From positions 783,687 to 847,686 of the forward strand of contig NZ_CP035425.1 in NCBI RefSeq assembly GCF_006740685.1: a stretch of DNA of 64,000 nt, in the 5' to 3' direction. Source of the stretch: Candidatus Nitrosopumilus sp. SW. Its GTDB lineage: Archaea > Thermoproteota > Nitrososphaeria > Nitrososphaerales > Nitrosopumilaceae. The notes under the pieces are model-generated. The model did not search any database, had not been told where the DNA came from, and saw nothing but the letters and a program-made list of their open reading frames with translations. Made by a program: the position numbers and the translations under genes. Shown here piece after piece: positions 24,333-32,121 of this stretch. Numbering within the stretch: the stretch's first letter is position 1; the number at the start of each line of letters is the position of its first letter.

Positions 24333-25802
24333 ATGCAATCAGAAATGAATCCAATAGTGTTATCTATTTTAAAATTAATGACAGGTCAGATTAACGATAT
24401 ACCATTAGGTAATTTTGATTCAAGTTTTATTTTTGAAAAATTTACGGAGTTACAGAATTCAGTTGGAACATTGTCATCCTCTCAGGATGGGTTTATTGCA
24501 CCTGCTCATGTAATTTTACTTGCAGCAGGAGTAGTAATCTTTCTGGGAGTTGCAGGTGAGGCATTTTTCAAAAGAACTGGAATTCCAGATGTAGCGTTTT
24601 TGATGATTCTAGGAGTAATTTTGGGTCCAGTACTTGGATTGATTCAACCAGAAGCTGTAATTCAAGTGGTTCCATATTTTGCAGCTCTTGCATTGATAAT
24701 TATCATGTTTGATGGTGGATTGAATTTAGATATCAAGCATGTCATCAAAACAGCACACTTTTCATCAACACTGGCCATTCTTGGTTTTGTTTTATCAGTT
24801 GGAGTAATTGCAATAGGTGCACATTATGCATTAGGGTGGCTTTGGTTAGAAAGCATATTGCTAGGTTCAATTGTCGGAGGAAGTAGTTCTGCAATTGTAT
24901 TTGGGCTGGTCAGAAATGTCAAAATTTCTGAAGAAACAAAGTCAATGCTAAGTTTTGAATCTGCATTAACAGATATTTTGGCTACAATAGTAGCATTCAT
25001 TCTATTTGAGGCAGTGCTTGCAGGAACATTTGATTTACAAATCTTACAAGAAACTATTGGAAGAGCAGTTGTTGTAGGTCTAGTTCTTGGATTTGGTGTA
25101 GGAATTCCCTGGATGTATGTGTCAACAAAGCTTGGAAATGCTCAACACGCATACATGCTCACATTAGGAATTTTGTTTGTGCTGTTTTTCTTGGCAAACT
25201 CATTTGGAGAGTCAGGTGCCTTGACTGCATTGGTATTTGGTTTAATGTTGGGAAACAAAAATCATCTATCACGAATTCTTAGATTTAAACTGCCAAAAAT
25301 TGAAATGGACGATCCAACTCACAACCAACTTACATTTTTGGTAAGAGCATTTTTCTTTGTGTTTGTTGGATTAATGGCAAGTTTTGGACAAATAGAATAC
25401 ATGGTATTTGGAATTTTGATAACAATTGTAGTTTTCTTTGGAAGAGGAATTATTGCAAAAGTAACTTTAACAAAAAGATTCTCCAAATTAGATAAAGCTG
25501 TTACAAACTCTATGATTCCTAGAGGGTTAGCTGCAGCAGTGCTTGCAACATATCCAATAACCATGGGATTACCAAATGCTGAAGCTTATCCACAAATAAT
25601 ATTCTTCATCATTTTGTCATCAGTAATTATTACAACAATTGGAATGGGAAGATCAAAAAATATTCCACCACCTGATCCAGTAAAAGGGGGATTTGTAAAA
25701 CCACCTGAAGATTCTGATGATGCATCTAAAAATGAATCAGAAGATATTATTGATGAGTCAAATGAAGGCGGATTTGTTAAAAAAATAAATTCTCAAGAAT
25801 AA
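24333..25802 (+). CDS. cation:proton antiporter (CPA family)
   Basis: A 489-residue protein with 11-13 membrane spans. Family features include the RTGIPDVAFLMILGVILGPV region, FDGGLNLD and the GGSSSAIVFGLV and ESALTDILATI helices, where ESALTD supplies the ion-binding aspartate. It has an extra ~60-residue N-terminus (QSEMNPIVLSIL...) before the first span and an acidic C-terminal tail (DDASKNESEDIIDESNEGG). It probably exports Na+ or K+ in exchange for protons. No TrkA-type regulator domain is attached. Confidence 0.85.
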   Translation: MQSEMNPIVLSILKLMTGQINDIPLGNFDSSFIFEKFTELQNSVGTLSSSQDGFIAPAHVILLAAGVVIFLGVAGEAFFKRTGIPDVAFLMILGVILGPVLGLIQPEAVIQVVPYFAALALIIIMFDGGLNLDIKHVIKTAHFSSTLAILGFVLSVGVIAIGAHYALGWLWLESILLGSIVGGSSSAIVFGLVRNVKISEETKSMLSFESALTDILATIVAFILFEAVLAGTFDLQILQETIGRAVVVGLVLGFGVGIPWMYVSTKLGNAQHAYMLTLGILFVLFFLANSFGESGALTALVFGLMLGNKNHLSRILRFKLPKIEMDDPTHNQLTFLVRAFFFVFVGLMASFGQIEYMVFGILITIVVFFGRGIIAKVTLTKRFSKLDKAVTNSMIPRGLAAAVLATYPITMGLPNAEAYPQIIFFIILSSVIITTIGMGRSKNIPPPDPVKGGFVKPPEDSDDASKNESEDIIDESNEGGFVKKINSQE

Positions 25803-25876
25803 CTAGGTAGAACTATGCAATTTTGTTTAATGAGCATAAGAAATATTGTCCTTTAAATTCAAACTAATTTGAAAAA

Positions 25877-26782
25877 TTAAAGGTCTAGTGACTCTTTGAG
25901 TCCTTTGTACCTATTTCTGATAGTAACTTCAGTCACATTTGCAGCCTCTGCAATGTCTCTCTGAGTTTTATCCTCACCGTTTTTGACACATGATAGGTAC
26001 AATGCTGCAGCTGCTAGACCCATTGGATCTTTTCCTGCAGAAACCTCATTTTCTTGTGCTTTTTTGAGTACTTTTACTGCATATCTTTTTGTTTTCTCTG
26101 CAATACCAATTCTGCTTGCAATTCTTGCAACACACTGAATTGAATCTGTTACTGGCATTTTCAAGTCAAGTTCTTTGACAAGTAATCTGTAACATCTTGC
26201 AATATCTTTTCTTTTGATGTTTGCTGCTTGTTCTACATCTTTTAGATTTCTTGGGGTTTCAGTATCACGACATGCAGCATAAAGTGCAGATGCCATCAAA
26301 GCTGAAATAGAACGTCCTCTAACAAGTCCCTTATCTAGTGCTTTTCTGTAAATGTAAGCTGCTTTTTCAATTACTGCATCAGAAATTGCTAGTTTGTCTT
26401 TAAGTCTATTTAATTCACTAAATGCTTGTCTAAAGTTTCTATCAACTGGTTCATGAACTTGACTTCTACTATCCCATGTTCTTAATCTCTCAATAGTACT
26501 TTTCATAGAAGCTGTAAGTGGTCTTCCAGATGCATCTTTGTTTACTGGATTAATTATTGTAGCAAGACCCATGTCATGCATAGTTAACGAAGTAGGAGCT
26601 CCAGCTCTTGCTCTATCACCGTGTTCATCTTGTGTAAAGGAACGCCATTCAGGACCTGCTTCTTGTAATTTTTCAGTGATAACAAAGCCACATTTGGAGC
26701 AAAACATCTCGCCGGATTCATTATCAGTAACTAATTTTCCCTGTGCACATCTAGGACAGAGTTCTTTTGTTTTACTTACCAT
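25877..26782 (-). CDS. tfb: transcription initiation factor B (TFB)
   Basis: General transcription factor that bridges TBP and RNA polymerase. The N-terminal zinc ribbon CPRCAQGK...CSKCGF is followed by the B-finger (PEWRSFTQDEHGDRARAGAP) and two cyclin-like repeats (about residues 115-200 and 205-300), ending with the DNA-contacting helix TEVTIRNRYKGLKESL. At 301 residues it is a full-length TFB. This is one of two TFB genes in the window and, having a normal ribbon, is the likelier housekeeping copy. Confidence 0.95.
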   Translation of the reverse strand: MVSKTKELCPRCAQGKLVTDNESGEMFCSKCGFVITEKLQEAGPEWRSFTQDEHGDRARAGAPTSLTMHDMGLATIINPVNKDASGRPLTASMKSTIERLRTWDSRSQVHEPVDRNFRQAFSELNRLKDKLAISDAVIEKAAYIYRKALDKGLVRGRSISALMASALYAACRDTETPRNLKDVEQAANIKRKDIARCYRLLVKELDLKMPVTDSIQCVARIASRIGIAEKTKRYAVKVLKKAQENEVSAGKDPMGLAAAALYLSCVKNGEDKTQRDIAEAANVTEVTIRNRYKGLKESLDL

Positions 26783-26899
26783 AGTTGATTCTGGAATCCT
26801 AGGATTGGTGGTATTTATGAATCAACAAGTTATTTTTGGTAATTTTTGAGCCTACAATTACCCAGAATAGTCATAATGCAGTTGTAATAATAAAAAAAT

Positions 26900-27844
26900 A
26901 TGAATCAATTTTGGATTACGCCCTTTCTAGTAGGGTTATTCTTTCTGATTCCCAGTATTCATGCAGAGACACTAGTTCAGAATCTAGAAGGAGGGATGGA
27001 CATTGAGATAACACACCCTGATGAAATAGTTGAAGGACGAGAAGGAATTATTTCAATTTTAGTAAAAAATAACGGATGGGAAGAAAAACGAGATATTTCA
27101 TTCGAGTTCTTATTGTCTGAATTTCCAGGATTAATTGTAGAGCCAAAAAATGTGAGAATTGATAAGCTTGCCCAAGGCGGTTCGTATGGAGAAAATGTTA
27201 ATTTACGAATTACAAATGATGCAAGTTCAGGAATTCATTTTCTTAACATAAAATATTCTCAAGTTCTAGTTTCAAATAACGAAATACCACAAAAACCATT
27301 TTATCACGATATTGCGATTCCAATTACAATAAAAGAAGATCCAAGTATAACAATCTACACAAAGACTCCTGAATCAATCTTTGCTAATGCAGAATTTCCA
27401 ATTGAAGTTGAAGTAATATCTGAAGATATTGACATTACGGATGTTAGAATCAAAATCATTCCACCTAAAGATATTGAATTTAGAGGAGAAACAATGCATT
27501 CATTTTCAAAAATTGAAAAAAATATTCCTGTAGGAATAACATCAAGAATTATCACTCCAACTGAAGAAGTAAATACGGAATACAAACTTCCATTTGAAAT
27601 TATTGTACAATATACAGATGATATTGGAGAACAAAAAGAAGATTCACAAACTGTTTCAGTTGTTCTAAGACCCAGAACATTTATGGAATTGACAACCGAT
27701 GGTGGAATTTGGATTGGAGATTTTTTTATTGCACCCTATGTTAGTCTTGGGACAATTATAGGAATTCCAGCAGGTGCAATCATAACACTATTGGCAAAAA
27801 GAAAAACATCTACAAAAAAACGTCCCAAAAAGAAGAAAACTTAG
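26900..27844 (+). CDS. membrane-anchored secreted protein with Ig-like/S-layer-type domains
   Basis: A 314-residue protein. An N-terminal signal peptide (FLVGLFFLIPSIHA-E) leads to two beta-rich Ig-like modules (about residues 30-140 and 145-265; e.g. EGREGIISILVKNNGWEE), then a C-terminal membrane helix (FIAPYVSLGTIIGIPAGAII) followed by a strongly basic tail KRPKKKKT. Such COG1361-like proteins are often anchored to the archaeal cell surface. Its 3' end overlaps the opposite gene by four bases. Confidence 0.75.
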   Translation: MNQFWITPFLVGLFFLIPSIHAETLVQNLEGGMDIEITHPDEIVEGREGIISILVKNNGWEEKRDISFEFLLSEFPGLIVEPKNVRIDKLAQGGSYGENVNLRITNDASSGIHFLNIKYSQVLVSNNEIPQKPFYHDIAIPITIKEDPSITIYTKTPESIFANAEFPIEVEVISEDIDITDVRIKIIPPKDIEFRGETMHSFSKIEKNIPVGITSRIITPTEEVNTEYKLPFEIIVQYTDDIGEQKEDSQTVSVVLRPRTFMELTTDGGIWIGDFFIAPYVSLGTIIGIPAGAIITLLAKRKTSTKKRPKKKKT

Positions 27845-28140
27845 GATTCTAATTTTTCTTTAATTTTTTGTATGTATTTTTGACTATATTTGGTAAATAA
27901 TTGAATTTTAGGTTGTGATAAAGCCATTGCACCAGGCCTACTGTTTACATGTGCCTCTGCAGTTTTTTGTTGTTCTAAGAGTTTTTCTAGATTCTCTTTT
28001 GGTTGTGAGTCTAGTTCTGAAATTAAAGTTGCAAGTTCATTTTCTAAAAGATCTTTTGTGTCAGGATCTTCAGGTGGTTCTGCTCCAATGATTTCTTTTG
28101 TTGTAATCTTGCCAAATACTTTTTCGTCTAAATAATGCAA
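27841..28140 (-). CDS. hypothetical helical protein
   Basis: A 99-residue soluble protein with mainly alpha-helical character (LLENELATLISELDSQPKEN, LEKLLEQQKTAEAHV) and a proline/glycine stop between helices (NSRPGAMALSQP). No family is recognised. It lies tail-to-tail with the secreted Ig-like gene. Confidence 0.6.
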   Translation of the reverse strand: MHYLDEKVFGKITTKEIIGAEPPEDPDTKDLLENELATLISELDSQPKENLEKLLEQQKTAEAHVNSRPGAMALSQPKIQLFTKYSQKYIQKIKEKLES

Positions 28141-28247
28141 CAGTCAGAAATGGAGACTAGTGTTATAAATTCAATTTGGATAAAAATCAAAATCTGAATG
28201 GCACTGCAATCAAACCTTTTATTTTTGAATAATTTGAGTCAATATTG

Positions 28248-28475
28248 ATGACTTATTGTATAGGTAAGTGTAAAGAGTACAAAGCACTAAAGCCATCACA
28301 GATTGGAAGATATGCAGCAGGTCAAAAGAGATGTAATTATTGTGAAGTATTTGTAGAATATGACGGCCTTACTTGTCCTTGTTGTAATAGACAGTTAAGA
28401 TGTTTGCCTAGAAGTAGAAAAGGAAAAGAAAAGTATCTATCCCAAATTATAGTTAAAAAACAATTATTGAACTGA
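28248..28475 (+). CDS. small cysteine-rich zinc-binding protein
   Basis: A 75-residue basic protein starting at the ATG at 28248. It carries CIGKC near the start, CNYC at residues 30-33 and CPCCNRQLRC at residues 45-54, giving enough cysteines for two zinc sites. The sequence between them is KALKPSQIGRYAAGQKR, lysine/arginine-rich. It may bind nucleic acid or act as a zinc-ribbon adaptor. The 3' end overlaps the opposite sHSP gene by 12 bases. Confidence 0.7.
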   Translation: MTYCIGKCKEYKALKPSQIGRYAAGQKRCNYCEVFVEYDGLTCPCCNRQLRCLPRSRKGKEKYLSQIIVKKQLLN

Positions 28476-28943
28476 GACAGATTTCTTTTTTTGAGTCTTT
28501 GTAGGTTTAGATTTTGGCAATGTTATATCTAAAACCCCATCACTAAGTTTTGCTTTTACTTTTGATGCAACTACATTTTCTGAAAGAGGTAATGTTCTAT
28601 AGTAAGATATTTGACTGCGCTCTTTTGTAAGGTAGTTTTTCTTCTTTTCTTCAGATTCCTCTTTGTGTTCACCTGATATTTCAAGTGAATTTTCAGTTAC
28701 ATTGAGTTTTATTTCATTTTTCTTTATTCCAGGAACATCCATTTTAACACGGAATTGTTTTCCTTCATCAATAACATCACAAGATGATTGTGGCATTTTT
28801 GGCATAGATATTGATGGGAATGAAGAAAATGCTTTTTCCATCTCCTTTCTTAAATTGTCAATGGACTTGTCAATATCAAGCCAGCTTGATGTTAGAAATG
28901 GAGACATAGCAGGACTTTTTTTCACAGGTTTTTTGGCTGCCAT
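28464..28943 (-). CDS. small heat shock protein (Hsp20/alpha-crystallin)
   Basis: A 159-residue sHSP. The alpha-crystallin domain spans about residues 50-145 (DEGKQFRVKMDVPGIKKNEI, LEISGEHKEESEEK, YRTLPLSENV, DGVLDITLPK), with a variable N-terminal arm rich in basic residues. These proteins form oligomers that hold unfolded proteins until Hsp70/thermosome chaperones take over. The 5' end lies in a divergent region with the gene at 29050. Confidence 0.9.
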   Translation of the reverse strand: MAAKKPVKKSPAMSPFLTSSWLDIDKSIDNLRKEMEKAFSSFPSISMPKMPQSSCDVIDEGKQFRVKMDVPGIKKNEIKLNVTENSLEISGEHKEESEEKKKNYLTKERSQISYYRTLPLSENVVASKVKAKLSDGVLDITLPKSKPTKTQKKKSVSVQ

Positions 28944-29049
28944 GAATTTTGTATGTTGTTTTTTTTTATAAAGGATCCATTGACTATCAATACTGATTCT
29001 AAATCCGGAATCAAAGATCTACTTATAAGAAATCAAATTAAATGAAATT

Positions 29050-29322
29050 ATGGCAATACCGTCAGATGTAGAAGATTTTGTTGAGAGGCACATAAAATTA
29101 ATGATTTCTCAAACAGAATCATATTTACCATTTATCAAAGTTGCATTTCCATATTCAAATAATGTGGCTGATGGTGTATACAATCTAATCATAGGTAGTG
29201 CTCTATCTGTATTTGTAAACCAATATGCAATGAGAATGATAAATCCAACCGTAGAAGATTTTTCAGATTTTGGAAAGATTGCACTAAAATACAGAGATCA
29301 GGTTGATCAATTTTTTAAATAA
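29050..29322 (+). CDS. hypothetical helical protein
   Basis: A 90-residue protein, entirely helical, with an aromatic/hydrophobic central part (YLPFIKVAFPYSNNVADGVY) and the motif NLIIGSALSVFVNQYAMRMI. It may bind a membrane surface or form a dimer. No family is recognised. It is divergent from the sHSP gene and converges with the next small gene directly at its stop. Confidence 0.6.
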   Translation: MAIPSDVEDFVERHIKLMISQTESYLPFIKVAFPYSNNVADGVYNLIIGSALSVFVNQYAMRMINPTVEDFSDFGKIALKYRDQVDQFFK

Positions 29323-29550
29323 TTAGGATAGTTCGCCTAGAAAATGTACAGTATCATTTGTAACAATTACAGTTCTATCTTTTGGAACACGGTATAGTTT
29401 TTTTGAATCATTTGTTTGAACAATTAATTTTGAAAATGGATCCTTTAGTGATTTGTACAGTATTCCTTTATCACCTGCAGATTGGGACCAATGAGTACCT
29501 TGAACAAATGAGATTGTTTGAAATTTTATAACTTGATATGAATAAACCAT
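29323..29550 (-). CDS. hypothetical small protein
   Basis: A 75-residue soluble protein with mainly beta-strand pattern (VYSYQVIKFQTISF, LYRVPKDRTVIVTND) and a conserved-looking GTHWSQSAGDKG loop. It abuts its convergent neighbour and is seven bases from the crcB stop on the same strand. No recognised family. Confidence 0.55.
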   Translation of the reverse strand: MVYSYQVIKFQTISFVQGTHWSQSAGDKGILYKSLKDPFSKLIVQTNDSKKLYRVPKDRTVIVTNDTVHFLGELS

Positions 29551-29557
29551 TTCCTAA

Positions 29558-29938
29558 TTAATTAGATATTATCGCACTCATTAAGGATTTTCCTCCAATT
29601 AGTGCTCCAATAGATAGTCCAATGTTTGCAACAATGTTGATTGCTAGTGTTCCATAATGACTATTTTCTAACAAATTACTAGAGTCAAGGGCAAATGAAG
29701 ACATTGTTGTTAAAGAGCCACAAAATCCTATTGCTGCAAACAGTGAATATCTTCCATCAAGATTCCATTGTTCTGAAACAACAATGAATATTCCAAGAAT
29801 AAATGCGCCAATTACATTTACTATCAAAACGTTTAGTGGTAATGTATTGAAAATCAAAGGAGATTCTGTTACTTTGTACCTCAGAAATGCTCCAAGAACT
29901 GAACCTGCTGCAAGGAAGACAAACTCTAATCCTTTCAT
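29558..29938 (-). CDS. crcB: fluoride ion channel/exporter CrcB (Fluc)
   Basis: A 126-residue protein with four membrane helices. The family motifs are GSVLGAFLRY at the start, NVIGAFILG and the fluoride-pore segment GFCGSLTTMSSF. The protein forms an antiparallel dimer that lets fluoride leave the cell. No fluoride riboswitch was seen in the short upstream region. A TTAGGT..ACCTAA inverted repeat lies between this gene and the divergent DUF1059 gene. Confidence 0.93.
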   Translation of the reverse strand: MKGLEFVFLAAGSVLGAFLRYKVTESPLIFNTLPLNVLIVNVIGAFILGIFIVVSEQWNLDGRYSLFAAIGFCGSLTTMSSFALDSSNLLENSHYGTLAINIVANIGLSIGALIGGKSLMSAIISN

Positions 29939-29984
29939 ATTTTGTTGATAGTATCAGGACGTTATTAGTGCTATTTGGGACATT

Positions 29985-30003
29985 TTAGGTTCAAAATACC
30001 TAA
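29985..30003. promoter_or_regulatory. inverted repeat TTAGGT-N7-ACCTAA between divergent genes
   Basis: Six-base arms with a seven-base spacer lie between crcB and the DUF1059 gene. A further TTAGGT follows at about 30022. The position suits an operator or a shared promoter element, but the evidence is only the repeat itself. Confidence 0.3.
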
Positions 30004-30065
30004 TTTCGTTTTTGTGTGAAATTAGGTCCATGGTTTTTATAGGTTTGACATTTTTTCCAGACTAC

Positions 30066-30257
30066 ATGACTATCAAACTAAGATGTGAAGATTATGGTTT
30101 TGAATGTCAATACGAAATTGATGAGGAGAAATCTATCAGCACAATTGAGAAATTAAGAAATCATTTTGAAGAAGAACACGGAATTGATTATACCATTGAG
30201 GCAGTCACACAAATGATTCAAAATCGTGGTCACTCTTTAGAATCAATTAAAAAATAA
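30066..30257 (+). CDS. DUF1059 family small protein
   Basis: The start is moved to the ATG at 30066 (MTIKLRCEDYGFECQYEI); upstream codons in the same frame include the TATA-like TTTTTATA near 30034-30041, 28 bases before the ATG, which argues for a leaderless mRNA. The 63-residue product has C...C and H..EEHG features of the DUF1059 family (CEDYGFEC, NHFEEEHGI), a small ferredoxin-like or zinc-binding fold. Its function is unknown. Confidence 0.75.
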   Translation: MTIKLRCEDYGFECQYEIDEEKSISTIEKLRNHFEEEHGIDYTIEAVTQMIQNRGHSLESIKK

Positions 30258-30290
30258 TTTCAAAAAATTATTTTTCATTTTTAACATTTA

Positions 30291-30308
30291 ATACAATGTA
30301 CGTTGTAT
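30291..30308. promoter_or_regulatory. near-perfect 18-bp palindrome upstream of second tfb
   Basis: ATACAATGTACGTTGTAT is palindromic apart from one mismatched pair. It lies 120 bases before the TFB gene start and downstream of the DUF1059 stop. Length and symmetry fit a dimeric regulator's binding site. Confidence 0.35.
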
Positions 30309-30430
30309 TCATTTTAAGAAGTAATTTTTCTAAAAAGATTAGGAATTTTTTGTTTGTAAAGTATAGTTTTGATTACAAAATTTCCTGTAACAATTTCTTT
30401 TTATTTTATGTTTACCAATCATAGTTAATA

Positions 30431-31351
30431 GTGGTAGAAAATTATTCAAACGATTATGATGTCAAGTGTGAACTAGATGCTTGCAAAACCTACCCTGCAA
30501 TAACAGATTCTGAACGAGGAGAAATTGTTTGTGGGGGTTGCGGTCTTATTCTAGTGCAAAACTTAGCTGACGCATCATATGAAAACAATGGTTACACTCA
30601 GGAAGACTTTATGAAGCAAGCAAGAACAGGTCCTGCAACATCGCTAACGATGTTTGATAAAGGATTATCAACTGTTATTGGAAACAATAAAGATTCTTCA
30701 GGAAATGCATTATCCAGTAAAACAAAATATGAATTCAATAGACTCAGAACATGGGATCAAAGAAGTAAATCAAGAAAAACTGCTACTTTGAGTAAGGCCT
30801 TTACTTTACTTCATTCAATGAAGACAAAGTTAGGAGTACCAGATAATGTGGTAGAAAATGCTGCCTATATCTACAGAAAAACTGTTAGTGCAAAATTAAC
30901 ACGAGGAAGAACAATGGCATCATTGATCTCAGCCTCATTATATGCAGCATGTAGAGAAAACAACATCCCAAGAACATTAGACGATATTGCCGAAGCTGGT
31001 AATGTGGAAAGAAGAATACTTTCCCGAGATTTGAGAACCATAATCAGAAAGCTTGAATTGAATCTTAATCAGTATGATACTTCCTCGTTTATCTCAAAGA
31101 TTTCAAACAACATGAATTTGAAAGAAAAAACAAAGCGTGGAGCATTTGAGATACTAAAGCGCTGTGAAGAAGAAGAAATTACTGCTGGAAAACACCCAGT
31201 AGCACAAGCAGCTGCTTCGTTATACATTTCATGTATAATTAATGGAGAAAAAGTTAGTCAAAAGAAATTCTCAGTAGAAGCAGGAGTAAGTGATGTAACA
31301 ATTCGAAACAGAACTGCTTTGATTAAGAAAATACTAAAGCTTGATGAGTAG
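30431..31351 (+). CDS. second transcription factor B paralogue
   Basis: A 306-residue TFB from a GTG start. It has the B-finger region (YTQEDFMKQARTGPATSLTM) and both cyclin folds (about residues 120-205, 210-300), ending in SDVTIRNRTALIKKIL. The N-terminal zinc site is unusual: CELDAC (CX4C) followed by CGGC, instead of CX2C...CX2C. This may be a specialised TFB that selects a subset of promoters, as multiple TFBs do in other archaea. A palindrome lies upstream. Confidence 0.9.
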   Translation: MVENYSNDYDVKCELDACKTYPAITDSERGEIVCGGCGLILVQNLADASYENNGYTQEDFMKQARTGPATSLTMFDKGLSTVIGNNKDSSGNALSSKTKYEFNRLRTWDQRSKSRKTATLSKAFTLLHSMKTKLGVPDNVVENAAYIYRKTVSAKLTRGRTMASLISASLYAACRENNIPRTLDDIAEAGNVERRILSRDLRTIIRKLELNLNQYDTSSFISKISNNMNLKEKTKRGAFEILKRCEEEEITAGKHPVAQAAASLYISCIINGEKVSQKKFSVEAGVSDVTIRNRTALIKKILKLDE

Positions 31352-31367
31352 AAAATCCAAAAAAGTC

Positions 31368-31802
31368 CTACATGTTAATTGTAGGAGAAATTATTTTTTC
31401 ATAAAAAACATCTTTTAGTCTATTTACCAGATCCATAATTACACGAATTTGCTCCATTGTGATTTGTTCCAAATCCTTTATCCTGTCATGCAAATGAGAT
31501 ATTTGAGATTGCAGTCCTGATTTTTCATTTTTTAAAGTAGATACTTGACCTTGAAGGTTTTTGTTTTGTTGTTTTAGTTTTTCATTTTCTTCAGTTAGTC
31601 TTTGAATTTTTTCTGATTCAGTTTCTCCTGGAAATGGATCTGGAACAGGTTCAGGTTCAGGAAGTGGAATTGGTTCAGGTTCAGGTGAAGGTTCCGGAAG
31701 TCCTGGGGGCTCAGGTTCTTGATCAGTCTCAACACCAAACGAAGAGGGCATGCTAAACAAGAAGGTAATTGCAATCAAACCAAATAGAAAATTTATTTTC
31801 AT
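31368..31802 (-). CDS. secreted proline-rich coiled-coil protein
   Basis: A 144-residue exported protein with signal peptide (FLFGLIAITFLFSMPSSFG) followed by a proline/glutamate-rich spacer (residues 25-55, PEPEPIPLPEPEPVPDP) and a coiled coil (residues 62-125, LTEENEKLKQQNKNLQ). The architecture suits a cell-surface spacer or periplasm-like tether. The proline-rich stretch resembles wall-spanning segments. No family was recognised. Confidence 0.7.
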   Translation of the reverse strand: MKINFLFGLIAITFLFSMPSSFGVETDQEPEPPGLPEPSPEPEPIPLPEPEPVPDPFPGETESEKIQRLTEENEKLKQQNKNLQGQVSTLKNEKSGLQSQISHLHDRIKDLEQITMEQIRVIMDLVNRLKDVFYEKIISPTINM

Positions 31803-31873
31803 TTTATATCAAAAAGTTTAGGATAATTTTGTATATGAATATGATTACTGGTTGTTAAGAATGAAAAAGAAGA

Positions 31874-32092
31874 TTATTTGTAGAAATCAGGTTCTTGATC
31901 TCTTTTTTGTTTTGGAAGATCATTCATGACGGCTTGAACCACTTCATTGTGATTATATGTCAAATGTCGGAGAAATTTTGCAGATTCATCTGCTCTAGTT
32001 TTCTCATCTGCAAATAACATCTCAGGGCTACTAAGCTCTGCCATCATTGTATTGCATTCTTGGCAAGGGTCAAAGTCAAGATACAGTTTCAT
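31874..32092 (-). CDS. hypothetical small protein
   Basis: A 72-residue soluble protein starting MKLYLDFDPCQECNTMMAEL. The two cysteines in CQEC and a histidine pair (HLTYNHNE) give a possible zinc site. The remainder is helical with an acidic-lysine tail. It lies 30 bases from the stop of cdc48 and the same strand, so it may be transcribed with the upstream chaperone genes. Confidence 0.55.
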   Translation of the reverse strand: MKLYLDFDPCQECNTMMAELSSPEMLFADEKTRADESAKFLRHLTYNHNEVVQAVMNDLPKQKRDQEPDFYK

Positions 32093-32121
32093 GTTTTGTC
32101 TCATTTTCCTTAGTATTTAGA

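Noticed and set aside
29939-30065. Fluoride riboswitch upstream of crcB
   Set aside because: No GGxGATGG-type conserved core is present; only a short inverted repeat is seen.
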